Shown here: positions 48,990 through 58,492 of the stretch, piece after piece
Position numbering within the stretch: position 1 is the stretch's first letter
How the letters are laid out: each line of letters begins with the position of its first letter
Source of the DNA: Brachybacterium sp. EE-P12
GTDB taxonomy: Bacteria; Actinomycetota; Actinomycetes; Actinomycetales; Dermabacteraceae
Direction: 5' to 3'
Assembly: GCF_003711805.1 (NCBI RefSeq)
Contig: NZ_QXCP01000003.1
Span: 124,001-188,000 of the forward strand
DNA: 64,000 nt
Program-made: the position numbers and the translations under genes
The notes under the pieces: model-generated
Database searches by the model: none
What the model was told of the DNA's origin: nothing
The model's input: the letters and a program-made list of their open reading frames with translations, nothing else

Positions 48990-50195
48990 TCACGCCCGGA
49001 TCGCGTCTATCACCCGGATGCGGGTCGCGATGAGGGCGGGCAGCGCACCGGCCAGGACCCCCACCAGCGTCGCCGCGCCGAGGCCCACCAGCACCGCGTC
49101 CACGGGGAACGGCGGCACGTCCACCAGGCCGATCCGCTGGAACGCCGAGGTCACGAAGGGTGCCTTGACCAGGGCGACCGCGGCCGTGACCCCGACGGCG
49201 CCGGCGAGCACGGTCGCGACCACCGACTCCATCAGCACGCCCACGAAGATCCGCCCGCCGGTCGCGCCGTAGGAGCGGCGGATCCCGATCTCCCGCACCC
49301 GGAACCGCACGGTGACCAGGGAGATGTTCACCAGACCCAGCGCGCCCAGCAGCAGGATCACCAGCGCCACGCCGATCACCGCCCAGGCGAGGGCCTCGAA
49401 GCCGAGGTCGTCAGCGCTCATCGACCCGACCTGCACGTCGAAGGACCCGGCCGGGGTGTTCGACAGCGCGCTGGCGAGGCGGGAGCGGATCTCGTCGGCC
49501 TGCTCCGGCGGGACCCACACCTGGTAGTCCGAGGTCCAGGCCGCCTCCGTCCGGCCGGGCAGCGAGGCGAGCGAGGAGGCGTGGATGAAGGCGGTCGGCC
49601 CCCAGTCCAGATCGGGATCCGCGGGCAGCACCCCCACCACGACCGCCTGCTCGGCCTCCGCCGCACCGCTCGGGCCGTAGACGGTCACGGGCTCGCGACC
49701 CAGCTCGGGGCTGCCCAGCTGCTCGTACAGCACCTGGTTCACCACCAGAGCGGGGGAGAGGCGGCGGGCGTCGGAATCGGCGAGCCAGCGACCCTGCTCC
49801 ACGCGGGTGCGGAAGATCGTCGCATAGGACGGATCCACGCCGGTGAGCTCGGTGGTGACGACCCCCTGGTGGGTCTGCAGCCGCAGCGAGTCGTAGACGC
49901 GGCGGGTGCGCTGGTCGATGCCGAGCCGGTCGACCTGCTCGAGCACGGCCTCGTCCTGCTGCGCGGGCTCGCCCCCGGACGCGGGCGCCATCGGCATGAT
50001 CATCAACGTCGTGTCCCGCCCGCCCCAGGTCTCGCTGGACTGGGTGAGGGAGCTGGTGAGCATCCCGCCGCCGCCCATCACCGCGGTCAGCGCGAAGACG
50101 GAGAACGCCACGCCGATCAGCGAGAGCAGGATCCGGCCCTTGTGGACGCGCAGCTCACCGTAGGCCTCGACGATCGAGGCGAGCAGCGCGGTCAT
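48990..50195 (-). CDS. MacB-like ABC transporter permease
   Basis: The protein has 401 residues: one N-terminal helix (GRILLSLIGVAFSVFALTAV), a large extracellular MacB periplasmic-core-like domain (about 55-265) and three C-terminal helices with the FtsX signature (VTVRFRVREIGIRRSYGATG). This is the mechanotransmission-type permease. It overlaps the ATPase gene (50192-50195), and the adaptor lies upstream, so the operon is adaptor-ATPase-permease. It probably exports a peptide, antibiotic or lipoprotein-like substrate. Confidence 0.9.
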   Translation of the reverse strand: MTALLASIVEAYGELRVHKGRILLSLIGVAFSVFALTAVMGGGGMLTSSLTQSSETWGGRDTTLMIMPMAPASGGEPAQQDEAVLEQVDRLGIDQRTRRVYDSLRLQTHQGVVTTELTGVDPSYATIFRTRVEQGRWLADSDARRLSPALVVNQVLYEQLGSPELGREPVTVYGPSGAAEAEQAVVVGVLPADPDLDWGPTAFIHASSLASLPGRTEAAWTSDYQVWVPPEQADEIRSRLASALSNTPAGSFDVQVGSMSADDLGFEALAWAVIGVALVILLLGALGLVNISLVTVRFRVREIGIRRSYGATGGRIFVGVLMESVVATVLAGAVGVTAAVALVKAPFVTSAFQRIGLVDVPPFPVDAVLVGLGAATLVGVLAGALPALIATRIRVIDAIRA

Positions 50196-50947
50196 CGCAC
50201 CGCCTCGCGTCCGGCGCGGATCCCGCCGGTCGCCGCGAGAGCGTCGCGGGCCCCGGCGTCGCCGATGTCGTGGAGCACCCCGTCGTCCAGCAGGAAGGAG
50301 CGCCGCGAGAGCGCTGCGACCTGCAGGTCGTGGGTGATGGTCACGAGCGCCGCCGCGGAGTCGCGGGCGATCTCGTCCAGCAGCGCCATCACCGCCTCGC
50401 CGGTGGTGACGTCGAGGGCGCCGGTGGGCTCGTCGGCGAGGATCAGGCGGGGCCGACGCACCAGTGCCCGCGCCACCGCGACCCGCTGCTGCTCGCCGCC
50501 GGAGAGGCGCGAGGGGAGCTGATCGGCGCGGTCGGCCAGACCCACCCGGTCCAGCATCTCCCGCGCGAGCCGTTCGCGGCGCCAGAACTGCCCGGCGGTC
50601 CCGTACATCAGCGGCATCATCACGTTCTCGAGCGCGGTGCGTCCGTCGAGCAGGTTGAACTGCTGGAACACGAAGCCGATCGAGGCACCGCGCAGCCGGG
50701 CCCGGCGCCGCTCCCCGAGGCGGGAGACGTCCCTCCCGTCGAAGAGCAGCTCCCCGCCGCTCTGCCGGTCGATGAGCCCCAGCAGGTTCAGCAGGGTCGT
50801 CTTGCCCGAGCCGGAGCGGCCCACGATCGCGACATGGTCGCCGGCCTCCACGCTCAGGTCCACGCCGCGCAGGATGTGCAGGTCCTCGCCGGAGGGCAGG
50901 CGCACGGAGCGGCGCAGGTCGCGCAGCTCGAGCAGGGCGTCGCTCAC
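50192..50947 (-). CDS. MacB/LolD-type ABC ATP-binding protein
   Basis: The ATPase has 251 residues: Walker A GRSGSGKTT, Q-loop FVFQQFNLLDGRTALENVMM, signature LSGGEQQRVAVARAL, Walker B LILADEPTGALD and switch ITHDLQVAAL. The FVFQQFNLL and LSGGEQQR pattern is diagnostic of the MacB/LolD/FtsE group. It is coupled by ATGA overlaps to adaptor and permease. Confidence 0.95.
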   Translation of the reverse strand: MSDALLELRDLRRSVRLPSGEDLHILRGVDLSVEAGDHVAIVGRSGSGKTTLLNLLGLIDRQSGGELLFDGRDVSRLGERRRARLRGASIGFVFQQFNLLDGRTALENVMMPLMYGTAGQFWRRERLAREMLDRVGLADRADQLPSRLSGGEQQRVAVARALVRRPRLILADEPTGALDVTTGEAVMALLDEIARDSAAALVTITHDLQVAALSRRSFLLDDGVLHDIGDAGARDALAATGGIRAGREAVR

Positions 50948-52044
50948 CAGGCCATCCCCTCGTCCTGGTTCGGCGCGTCGACGCCGGGCACGAACTCGAG
51001 GATCTCCTGGCCCTCCTCGAGCCCGTCGGTGATCTCGACCCTGCCGTCCTGGCGCAGGCCCAGCTCCACCTCGGCCGGGGCCGGCTCGCCGGTCTCCTCG
51101 TCCAGCACGTACACGGTGCCGGTGCTCGCCTCGCCCTCGACCGCCGTGGTGGGCACGGTGAGCACGTCGCTGCGGGAGCCGAGCGCGACGGACACCGCGA
51201 CCTCGAGCCCGGGCACGACCTTCACGTCTGCGGGGACGGGGCAGGTCAGCTGCGCGAGGGAAGTGCCGCCGCCGGTCTCGGCGGGTTCCCCTTCGTCGTA
51301 GAGGCCCTCCTCGGCCGGGTCCACGGGCGCCTCGGCGGCAGGCTGCTCGTCCCCAGTGCCGGGCTCGTCCTCGTCGATGCTCGGGGCGGTGCAGGCGACG
51401 GGGTCCTGCGTGGTGGGCACCGTCGCGGTCGCCTCGAGCTCGACGTCCAGCAGGGACAGCTGCTGCTCGGGGGTGAGACCGGCGCGGATCGAGTACGTGC
51501 CGGGGGAGAGGGTCGCGACGACGTCGCCCTCGGTCAGCTCGTCCTGCTCCTGCACCTCCATGTCGGTGAGGGTGCCGCTCGCAGAGGCCACGAGATCCAC
51601 GTAGCGGTACTCGGTCGCGGTGCTCGTCGGCGCGGGCTGCTGCGCGGCGGCGTCCGCACCGTCCGCACCGGCTGCCGGTTCCGCCGCGGTCTCCGGCAGC
51701 GGATCGGGCTCGACCGGATAGCGCACCTGCAGCACCCGCTCGCCCTCGGTCACCGTGTCCCCGTCGTGGCGCCAGATCCTGTCGACCTCTCCGCTGGTGG
51801 TCGCCTTCAGCGGGGCGCCCTCGTCGGCCTCGACCGTGCCGGACAGCTCGAGGGTGGAGGAGATGTCCCCGCTCTCGGCGGCGACCAGCGCGTACTCGTC
51901 GAACTCGGCGCCGGGGATGACCGGATCCTGCGTCGCGCTCGCATCGGCGGAGGGGAAGAACGCCATCTTCACCAGCGCCAGGGCGATCACGCCCAGCAGA
52001 AGCATCCAGATCACGGGGACGACAAAACGGCGCAGGACGGCCAT
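50944..52044 (-). CDS. HlyD/MacA-like membrane-fusion (adaptor) protein
   Basis: The adaptor has 366 residues. One N-terminal membrane helix (VVPVIWMLLLGVIALALVKM) anchors it; outside are a lipoyl-like beta domain (LELSGTVEADEGAPLKATTS, VDRIWRHDGDTVTEGERVLQ), a long acidic Glu/Pro/Ala insertion in place of the usual helical hairpin, and a C-terminal beta domain (VLTVPTTAVEGE, VEITDGLEEGQEI). In Gram-positives such adaptors assist FtsX-type transporters. ATG 52044 opens the hydrophobic segment; upstream frame is noise. Confidence 0.85.
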   Translation of the reverse strand: MAVLRRFVVPVIWMLLLGVIALALVKMAFFPSADASATQDPVIPGAEFDEYALVAAESGDISSTLELSGTVEADEGAPLKATTSGEVDRIWRHDGDTVTEGERVLQVRYPVEPDPLPETAAEPAAGADGADAAAQQPAPTSTATEYRYVDLVASASGTLTDMEVQEQDELTEGDVVATLSPGTYSIRAGLTPEQQLSLLDVELEATATVPTTQDPVACTAPSIDEDEPGTGDEQPAAEAPVDPAEEGLYDEGEPAETGGGTSLAQLTCPVPADVKVVPGLEVAVSVALGSRSDVLTVPTTAVEGEASTGTVYVLDEETGEPAPAEVELGLRQDGRVEITDGLEEGQEILEFVPGVDAPNQDEGMAW

Positions 52045-52224
52045 CGGCGGCCTTTCGGGGAAGTCGGCGCGGGCCGAACAGGGCGGTGGATGGCGCGGCC
52101 GGGAGATCGCGCGAGGACCCTCCCGGGCGCCCCTGACGCGGCGCCCCCTGCGCGCCCAGGACATTCCATCACGCCAGGCGGCCCTGTGACAGCTGTCGTC
52201 CATGCTCGGGCGAGGGCTGGACGG

Positions 52225-52230
52225 TAGCGT
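52225..52230 (+). promoter_or_regulatory. -10-like hexamer of a leaderless start
   Basis: TAGCGT ends 7 bases before ATG 52238, so transcription would start at the ATG. No ribosome site is present. The same arrangement is seen before 53201. Confidence 0.4.
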
Positions 52231-52237
52231 CATGCCC

Positions 52238-53167
52238 ATGAGCGAGAAGGCCTCACGAGTTCCCGACCCCCTCCTCCTGCTGCCGCTGCGCCAGCGGATC
52301 ACCGAGCAGCGCCTCGGCGTGCGGGCCCTGCACCTGCACCGCGAGGGTCACGAGGAGCTCTCCCACCGCTTCGTGGAGGACACCGCCGAGAACGTCTACT
52401 CCGTCTCCAAGACCGTCACCGCGCTCGCCGTCGGCATCGCGCAGGCCGAGGGGCTGCTGGACGTCGAGGACCTGCTGGTCGACCACCTGCCCGCCCCCGC
52501 CGGCGGGTACGGGCACGGTGTGGACGGGGTGCGTCTGCGGCACCTGCTGACCATGACCTCCGGCTCCCCGGTGCTGGGCTTCCTCGACGCCGAGCGGGAG
52601 CACGAGGACCTCGCCGCCCATATCCTCGGCACCGATCTCGTCGCCGCGCCGGGCGAGCGGTGGGAGTACTCCAACGGCTCGATCTTCCTGCTCTCGCGCG
52701 TGATCGGCGAGCGCACCGGGCAGACGCTGCGCGACTGGCTGCTGCCGCGCCTGTTCGCGCCGCTGGGGATCCTGAACCCGCAGTGGTTCACGACCCGCGA
52801 CGGACACACCTGGGGCGCGACCGGCCTGCACCTCAAGAGCGGTCAGCTCGCCCGGATCGGCCGGCTCCTCCTGCGGCGCGGCGCGCACGACGGGGCGCAG
52901 CTGGTGCCCGCGGAGTGGATCGACGCGATGCACGCCGGCACCTCCTGGGTCCCGACGGGGGACGCGGAGCCCGAGGCCGCCCGCTACGGCTACGGGGTGT
53001 GGGACTGCACGGCCGACGGCGCCTGGCGGGCCGACGGCGCCTACGGCCAGTTCCTGCTGGTCCTGCCCGAGCAGGAGGCGGTCCTGACCATCACGTCCCA
53101 CCTCGAGGGACGCCCCGGCGCGGAGATCCTCCGCGCCGTGTGGCAGGAGCTGCTGCCGCTGCTGTGA
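52238..53167 (+). CDS. Beta-lactamase-fold serine hydrolase (class C/PBP4-like)
   Basis: The protein has 309 residues with no signal peptide. The catalytic motifs are VYSVSKTVTAL (S-x-x-K nucleophile) and YSNGS (Y-x-N), with a C-terminal segment WRADGAYGQFLLVLPEQE in place of the KTG box. Members are esterases, D-aminopeptidases or peptidases acting in the cytoplasm or at the surface. ATG 52238 is preferred because of the -10-like hexamer; in-frame ATGs at 52202 and 52232 are alternatives. Confidence 0.85.
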   Translation: MSEKASRVPDPLLLLPLRQRITEQRLGVRALHLHREGHEELSHRFVEDTAENVYSVSKTVTALAVGIAQAEGLLDVEDLLVDHLPAPAGGYGHGVDGVRLRHLLTMTSGSPVLGFLDAEREHEDLAAHILGTDLVAAPGERWEYSNGSIFLLSRVIGERTGQTLRDWLLPRLFAPLGILNPQWFTTRDGHTWGATGLHLKSGQLARIGRLLLRRGAHDGAQLVPAEWIDAMHAGTSWVPTGDAEPEAARYGYGVWDCTADGAWRADGAYGQFLLVLPEQEAVLTITSHLEGRPGAEILRAVWQELLPLL

Positions 53168-53188
53168 GAGGCGGGGCCTCGACAGCGG

Positions 53189-53194
53189 TAGGTT
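53189..53194 (+). promoter_or_regulatory. -10-like hexamer of a leaderless start
   Basis: TAGGTT ends 6 bases before ATG 53201. No ribosome site precedes the ATG, so a leaderless mRNA is likely. Confidence 0.4.
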
Positions 53195-53200
53195 CTACCC

Positions 53201-54538
53201 ATGGATCCCTCCGTGTTCGTGAACATCGCCCTGGTGCTGCTCTTCGTGCTGATCGGCGGCGTGTTCGCAGGCACCGAGATGGCGATCGTGAACCTCCGCG
53301 AGTCGCAGATCGACCAGCTCGAGGAGAGCGGGGACCGCGGCGCGAGGACCGCCGAGATGGTCCGCGACCCGAACCAGTTCCTCTCCGCCGTGCAGATCGG
53401 CGTGACCGTCGCCGGGTTCCTCTCCTCCGCCTACGGCGCCTCCACCATCGCGCCCTCGGTGGTGCCGCTGCTGACGAACCTGGGCCTGCCCGAGCGCACC
53501 GCCGGCACCGCCGCGCTGATCGGGATGACGCTGGTCATCGCCTATCTCTCCCTTGTCTTCGGCGAGCTCGTGCCCAAGCGCCTCGCGATGCAGAACGCGC
53601 TGGGGATGACGAGGATCGTCGGCCCGCCGCTGCAGCTGTTCGGGCAGCTGATGCGCCCGGTGATCTGGCTGCTGTCCGTCTCGACGAACCTCGTGGTGCG
53701 GCTGCTGGGCGGTGACCCGAGCGCGAACCGCGAGGCGGTCTCCGCCGAGGAGATCAAGGCGATGGTCCGCGACTCCGACGCGCTGGACCAGGCCGAGTCG
53801 CGGGTGCTCGCCGACGTCTTCGACGCCTCCGAGCGCACCGTCGTGGAGGTCATGCAGCCCCGCCACCAGGTGCACTTCCTGGACGGGCAGCAGAGCGTCG
53901 CCGAGACCCGTGCGGAGATCCGCGACACCGGCTTCTCCCGCTACCCGGTCACCGGCGAGGACCTCGACGACGTGCTCGGCTTCGTGCACGTGCGCGACAT
54001 GCTGCTGGTCGAGGACCCGGAGGCGACGCGCATGGCCGAGCTGGTGCGCCCGATCGAGCACATCCCCGGCACCGTCCAGGTGCTCTCGGCGCTGAACCGG
54101 ATGCGAGCCCACGCCCAGCAGATCGCCGTGGTGGTGGACGAGTACGGCGGCACCGACGGGATCGTCACCCTCGAGGACCTGCTCGAGGAGCTGGTCGGTG
54201 AGATCTACGACGAGTTCGACGCCGACACCTGGCCCGCCCCCGGCGGTCTGGACAGCATCCTGAACGCCGACGGCACCGTCGAGGGCGGCCTCATCCTGCA
54301 GGAGTTCGAGGCCGCGACCGGCATCGCCCTGCCGGACACGGGCGGCTACGAGACCGTGGGCGGCTTCCTCATGGCGTCGCTGGGCCGCATCCCCGAGGCC
54401 GGCGACGTCGTCGCGATCGACGGCGGCACCCTCGAGGTGGTCGAGGTCGACGAGCGCCGCGTGCAGACGGTGCGCTTCACCCCGGTGCGGCCCGCCGGCA
54501 GCGGGGCGATGGCCGAGGAGGACGCCGCGAGCAGCTGA
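53201..54538 (+). CDS. CNNM/CorC-type membrane protein with CBS domains (hemolysin C family)
   Basis: The protein has 445 residues. An N-terminal CNNM domain with three to four membrane helices (VNIALVLLFVLIGGVFAGTE, FGELVPKRLAMQ) is followed by a CBS pair (about 205-330: DVFDASERTVVEVMQPRHQV, TGFSRYPVTGEDLDDVLGFV, VVVDEYGGTDGIVTLEDLLE) and a C-terminal CorC/HlyC transporter-associated domain (GGYETVGGFLMASLGRIPEA). Members affect magnesium or cobalt homeostasis. The final 20 residues are acidic. It converges on the GH101 gene after 24 bases. Confidence 0.92.
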   Translation: MDPSVFVNIALVLLFVLIGGVFAGTEMAIVNLRESQIDQLEESGDRGARTAEMVRDPNQFLSAVQIGVTVAGFLSSAYGASTIAPSVVPLLTNLGLPERTAGTAALIGMTLVIAYLSLVFGELVPKRLAMQNALGMTRIVGPPLQLFGQLMRPVIWLLSVSTNLVVRLLGGDPSANREAVSAEEIKAMVRDSDALDQAESRVLADVFDASERTVVEVMQPRHQVHFLDGQQSVAETRAEIRDTGFSRYPVTGEDLDDVLGFVHVRDMLLVEDPEATRMAELVRPIEHIPGTVQVLSALNRMRAHAQQIAVVVDEYGGTDGIVTLEDLLEELVGEIYDEFDADTWPAPGGLDSILNADGTVEGGLILQEFEAATGIALPDTGGYETVGGFLMASLGRIPEAGDVVAIDGGTLEVVEVDERRVQTVRFTPVRPAGSGAMAEEDAASS

Positions 54539-54562
54539 AGGTGCTCTGCAGATGGGGGAGAC

Positions 54563-57500
54563 TCAGCCGGCGCCGAGGTCCTCCACCCGGAGGTCGTCGA
54601 GGGTGAGGTTCGCCTGGCGGCCGCCGCCGAGCTTCTCCACCCCGATCCAGGTGACGTCCGCGTCCTCCGGGGCGGTGAACTCGAGCACGGCCTGCTCGGT
54701 GGCGCGCGCCTCGGGCAGGTCCTGGGTCTGCACGATCCCCGAGCTCAGCTCCCCGTCGGCAGCATCCTCACCCACCACGTCTTCACCCACCACGAGCCGG
54801 TACGTGTCCGCGAAGGCGGTCTGGTGGTCGACCGTGACCCGGTAGCGGTGCCCCGGCGTGAACGGCATCGAGGCCTGCGTGGTGCGCAGGATCAGCCCCT
54901 CGTTCTCCTCGTTCGCCATCAGCGACCAGTCGCCGTGCAGCACGTTGTCGGTGAGCTTGCCGCCCTCGACGGCCTTGCCGTCCTGGTCCACGCCGTACCA
55001 GCCCTGCTGGGAGTACGGCTCGTGCCGCTCCTGCAGCTGGGTGCGGGCGTCGCCGCCGATGTTGTCCTCCCCGGTGACGAAGGGCCAGTAGCCGACATCC
55101 ACGTGCTCGAAGTCGGTGAACAGCACCGTCTCCTCGGTCTCGGCGGGATCGGCCGACGGGGTGAAGGGCACCACGCGCACGTCGTCCACGCGCACCTCCG
55201 CCTCGCCCTTCCCGGCCGAGATCGCGAGCTCGACCGGCTTCCCGGTCGACTCGAAGGTCACGCGCACGCGCTGGAAGTGCCGCCCGTGCTTGGTGTCCGA
55301 GGCGGTCGCGTTGATCGCCGTGGAGGCGGTGACGGTGCTCGCCACGCCCCGGCCCTCGGCCTCCTGGTGCTCGACGGGGGTGACGCCGCCGCCGGTCGCG
55401 GAGACGGTGACCTCGCGGGTCTGGCCCGGCTCGATCTCGACCCACGCCCAGGCGGACCAGGTGCCCGCGGGGAGGTGGCGCGAGGGGCGCGCGGGATCGT
55501 GCAGGTGCTGCGCGATCGACGCGGCACCGGGACCCTCGAGCACGGCCTGGCGGCCCCGGAACTCGTCGGTCTCCACCGACGCCTTCCCCTGCACCCGCCA
55601 CTCGTCCAGCGTGCCGGAGTAGAAGCCGGGGTCGGCGACCGAGGTGCCGAGGCCCCAGTCCGGTTCCACCGGCTCCGGCAGGGCGTCGGCCGGGTGCAGC
55701 ACGTAGGCGCTGCCGGCCTCGGCCTCGAGGGTGACCTGCCCGTCGACGACGGGGATCCGCTGCTCGTCCACCCGGCCGTCGTCGGTCAGGCGGTGCATGA
55801 CCAGCTCGGACTGGTCCGACCAGCGATCGGTGAGGGTCCAGGTGGTGGTGCCGCCCTCGGGGTTCCAGTGGTAGAGCCGCTGACCGCCGAGGGCGCCGCC
55901 CGCCGCGGGCTCCTCGTCCTCGCCCCAGGGCAGCAGGTAGGCGCCGTCCTCGTAGACGGTCGCGCCATCCGTCGTGATGGTGCGGTCGGTGGGGATCTCG
56001 GTGCCGGAGACGGCGGTGACCGGGGAGGTGACCTCGGTGCCGTCGGCCAGCAGGATCCGACCCTCGGCGCCGTCCGTCGCCGGGGTCCAGGAGACGATGT
56101 CGGAGCGCTGCAGGAACTTGGTGGGCAGGTTCCGCTCCCACACCGTCTCGAAGAACGCGTTCGCGTCCTGCTGCCCCGACCAGCCCTCGAACTCCTGCAC
56201 GTTCGCGTTCGACAGCAGCGGGTCCGGGTTCCACACATCCTTGCGGGAGTTGTCCAGGAACCGGATCACCTGCGAGTTCAGGCCCTTGTTGCTCGAGCCG
56301 CCGTAGTTCTCGTCGTTCGCCCAGTGGGACCACACGGAGCTGCGGGGCATCTTGTCCGCCCACTCGGTGGAGACCGTCCAGCCCTGCGCCTCGAGCTCGG
56401 TCGACAGCCGCTGCCCCTCCCAGCCGTTGGGGTAGTACACGTCCACGTACAGGAAGCTGAGGTTCTCCGGGGCCTCGTCGCGGAAGTCCTGGAAGCGCTC
56501 CAGCACCGCGCCGGTGCCGAGGTCCTTCGGACCGTCGATCATGTAGGACTGGTTCATCCAGCCCCAGCCCGGCTCGATCGGGGAGCGCAGCAGGTCCTCG
56601 GAGAAGGCATGCGCCTCGGAGTAGGACTCCGTCGCGTTCACGTGCACGCCGAAGGTCGCGTTCCAGTCCTCGCCCTCGGTGACCAGGGTGTCGAGGTCCT
56701 CCTTGCCGCCGGCGCGCTCGTTGTAGTGCCCGGCGTAGTCCGGATGGGCGGCGTCGTGGCCCTCGGCCTGGTAGCCCTTGAGCATCACGGACTGCCCCAG
56801 GCCGTCGGTCGCCTGGGCGATCCGCTTGGTGTCGTCCAGGGTGCGCAGGAAGGGGTGCGTGGCCTGGGAGACGATGTTGAACGGGATCCGCTTGATCACG
56901 TCGGTGCTGACCCGCTCGGCGCCGTTGATCGGCTCGGCGATGTCCCGGGCCGCGATCGCGGCGTCCTGCCAGTCCAGCGACCCGTCGCCGTTCGCGTCGG
57001 CCGCGAGGCGCACCCGCACGAAGGGATCCTCGTCCGGGCCGATGCCCTGGTCGGCGGTGGAGCCGCGCACCACGAAGGTGCCGGGGGAGACGGTGCCGTA
57101 GATCGCGCCGTCGCCCTGGGCGAGGGTCGCGACGTAGCGGGAGTTGTCGTTCTGGACGCGGCCGGCGGTCTCGCCGCCGGCGGTGTTGTCCTCGACCGCG
57201 TTCGTCTCGAAGCCGGCGGCGAGCTCCGCCCCGGCCAGCAGCGCCGCATGCGCCCGGTCGGTGACGGCGGTGCCGGGCTGCTGGGAGGCGAGATCGTAGA
57301 ACTGGTCGCCGCTGACCGTGCGGTCCACGCTCAGGTCCGCGGCGACCAGCTGCGCGCCGGGCTCGGTGCCGTTGGCGGAGGCGAGGTCCAGGCGCGGCAC
57401 GGCGATGCGGTGCACCGCCCCGTCGGGGTCGACGACGTCGGTCAGCCGCCAGGTGAACGCGCCGTCCTCGACCGAGAGCACTGCGTCCAGCGACACCCCG

Positions 57501-58492
57501 GGCAGGGAGGGGGCGGTCAGGTGGTAGGTCGCCGAGGCGCCGTCGGCGGAGACCTCGGGGGCGGAGACCTCCACGTCCCGGGCCACCTCGTCGATCTCGA
57601 GGCTCGTGAGGGCGGCGCCGTAGCGGCCGGCGAGGCTCGCCCCGCCGAGCGTGTAGTCCACGACCTGCGGGAAGTCGGGGTGCAGGCGCACGGAGAGGTC
57701 GCCGTCGGTGATCTCGACGGCACCCTCCGGCGGGTCCACCACGATCGGGTCCGGATCCGCCGGCTCGCCGACGACGTCCACGTTCAGCTCGGCGAGGGAG
57801 GCGACCTCCTCGGGCGGGGAGGTGACCGGGTCGTCGGCGCGGCCGCCCCAGGAGCTCAGCCACACCACCTTCAGGCAGCTCGCCTCGACGGGCTCGTCCA
57901 GGGTGACCACTCGCTCGGTCGTCGCCTCGGCGAGCTCCCCGCCGAAGGAGCCCTCCGCGACCTTCTCGAAGGCGTCGTCGGCGCATTCGGCGTCGGTCGA
58001 GGCGTGGATCTCGTAGTCGCCGATGCGGCCGGAGCCGCTGGAGTCCTGGCGCGGCTGGAGCCGCACCCGCGCCATCTCGACGGGCTCGTCGGCGAGCTGC
58101 ACCGAGAGGTGGTGGGGGAGGGGATCCTTCCCGTCGCTCCAGGCCGTGTGCCAGATCGTGTCGGGGGAGCCGTCGAGCACGTTCGCGGGGACCTGCTCGC
58201 CCTCGACGGAGTCCGCCTCGACGATGCTCATCCCTGACTGCGGCAGCGGAACGGTGCTCACCGGCTCGGCGGAGGCGGGACCGATCAGCGCGGGCGCGAG
58301 CAGCGCGAGCGGGGCGATCAGCGCGCCGACGCCGAGGGAGCCGAGCAGCCGCGTCCCCCGCGAGCGGCGGGGGCTGTCGGAGCGGGAGGAGGAGCGGTGC
58401 GGGCTGCGCGCGGGGGAGCGGTCGCGCAGACCGGCGACCGTAGATCGATTAACTCGCGGAGCGTGCGGAGGGTGGGCCTGATGAGGGGACAT
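54563..58492 (-). CDS. Secreted endo-alpha-N-acetylgalactosaminidase (GH101)
   Basis: The protein has 1309 residues. A long basic N-terminus with R-R-S-R-G-T-R leads into a hydrophobic signal ending in PASAEP. Residues about 90-250 look like a discoidin/carbohydrate-binding domain (NVLDGSPDTIWHTAWSDG). The GH101 catalytic core follows: LKGYQAEGHDAAHPDYAGHY, FGVHVNATESYSEAHAF, WGWMNQSYMIDGP, NLSFLYVDVYYPNGW with the likely nucleophile Asp, and WTVSTEWADK with the likely acid/base Glu, then WSHWANDENYGG. The C-terminal 450 residues hold beta-sandwich carbohydrate-binding modules. It releases Gal-GalNAc disaccharide from mucin-type O-glycans in characterised members. ATG 58492 has GGAAGG upstream. 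No sortase or membrane anchor is seen. Confidence 0.93.
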   Translation of the reverse strand: MSPHQAHPPHAPRVNRSTVAGLRDRSPARSPHRSSSRSDSPRRSRGTRLLGSLGVGALIAPLALLAPALIGPASAEPVSTVPLPQSGMSIVEADSVEGEQVPANVLDGSPDTIWHTAWSDGKDPLPHHLSVQLADEPVEMARVRLQPRQDSSGSGRIGDYEIHASTDAECADDAFEKVAEGSFGGELAEATTERVVTLDEPVEASCLKVVWLSSWGGRADDPVTSPPEEVASLAELNVDVVGEPADPDPIVVDPPEGAVEITDGDLSVRLHPDFPQVVDYTLGGASLAGRYGAALTSLEIDEVARDVEVSAPEVSADGASATYHLTAPSLPGVSLDAVLSVEDGAFTWRLTDVVDPDGAVHRIAVPRLDLASANGTEPGAQLVAADLSVDRTVSGDQFYDLASQQPGTAVTDRAHAALLAGAELAAGFETNAVEDNTAGGETAGRVQNDNSRYVATLAQGDGAIYGTVSPGTFVVRGSTADQGIGPDEDPFVRVRLAADANGDGSLDWQDAAIAARDIAEPINGAERVSTDVIKRIPFNIVSQATHPFLRTLDDTKRIAQATDGLGQSVMLKGYQAEGHDAAHPDYAGHYNERAGGKEDLDTLVTEGEDWNATFGVHVNATESYSEAHAFSEDLLRSPIEPGWGWMNQSYMIDGPKDLGTGAVLERFQDFRDEAPENLSFLYVDVYYPNGWEGQRLSTELEAQGWTVSTEWADKMPRSSVWSHWANDENYGGSSNKGLNSQVIRFLDNSRKDVWNPDPLLSNANVQEFEGWSGQQDANAFFETVWERNLPTKFLQRSDIVSWTPATDGAEGRILLADGTEVTSPVTAVSGTEIPTDRTITTDGATVYEDGAYLLPWGEDEEPAAGGALGGQRLYHWNPEGGTTTWTLTDRWSDQSELVMHRLTDDGRVDEQRIPVVDGQVTLEAEAGSAYVLHPADALPEPVEPDWGLGTSVADPGFYSGTLDEWRVQGKASVETDEFRGRQAVLEGPGAASIAQHLHDPARPSRHLPAGTWSAWAWVEIEPGQTREVTVSATGGGVTPVEHQEAEGRGVASTVTASTAINATASDTKHGRHFQRVRVTFESTGKPVELAISAGKGEAEVRVDDVRVVPFTPSADPAETEETVLFTDFEHVDVGYWPFVTGEDNIGGDARTQLQERHEPYSQQGWYGVDQDGKAVEGGKLTDNVLHGDWSLMANEENEGLILRTTQASMPFTPGHRYRVTVDHQTAFADTYRLVVGEDVVGEDAADGELSSGIVQTQDLPEARATEQAVLEFTAPEDADVTWIGVEKLGGGRQANLTLDDLRVEDLGAG

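Noticed and set aside
54824-58237. A 1137-residue plus-strand open frame opposite the GH101 gene
   Set aside because: It is the reverse-complement shadow of the glycosidase, with no signal peptide or motif.
54563-58492. Tat-type export signal in the GH101 protein
   Set aside because: An R-R pair is present, but the context (RRSRGTRLLG) does not match the twin-arginine consensus, so Sec export is as likely.
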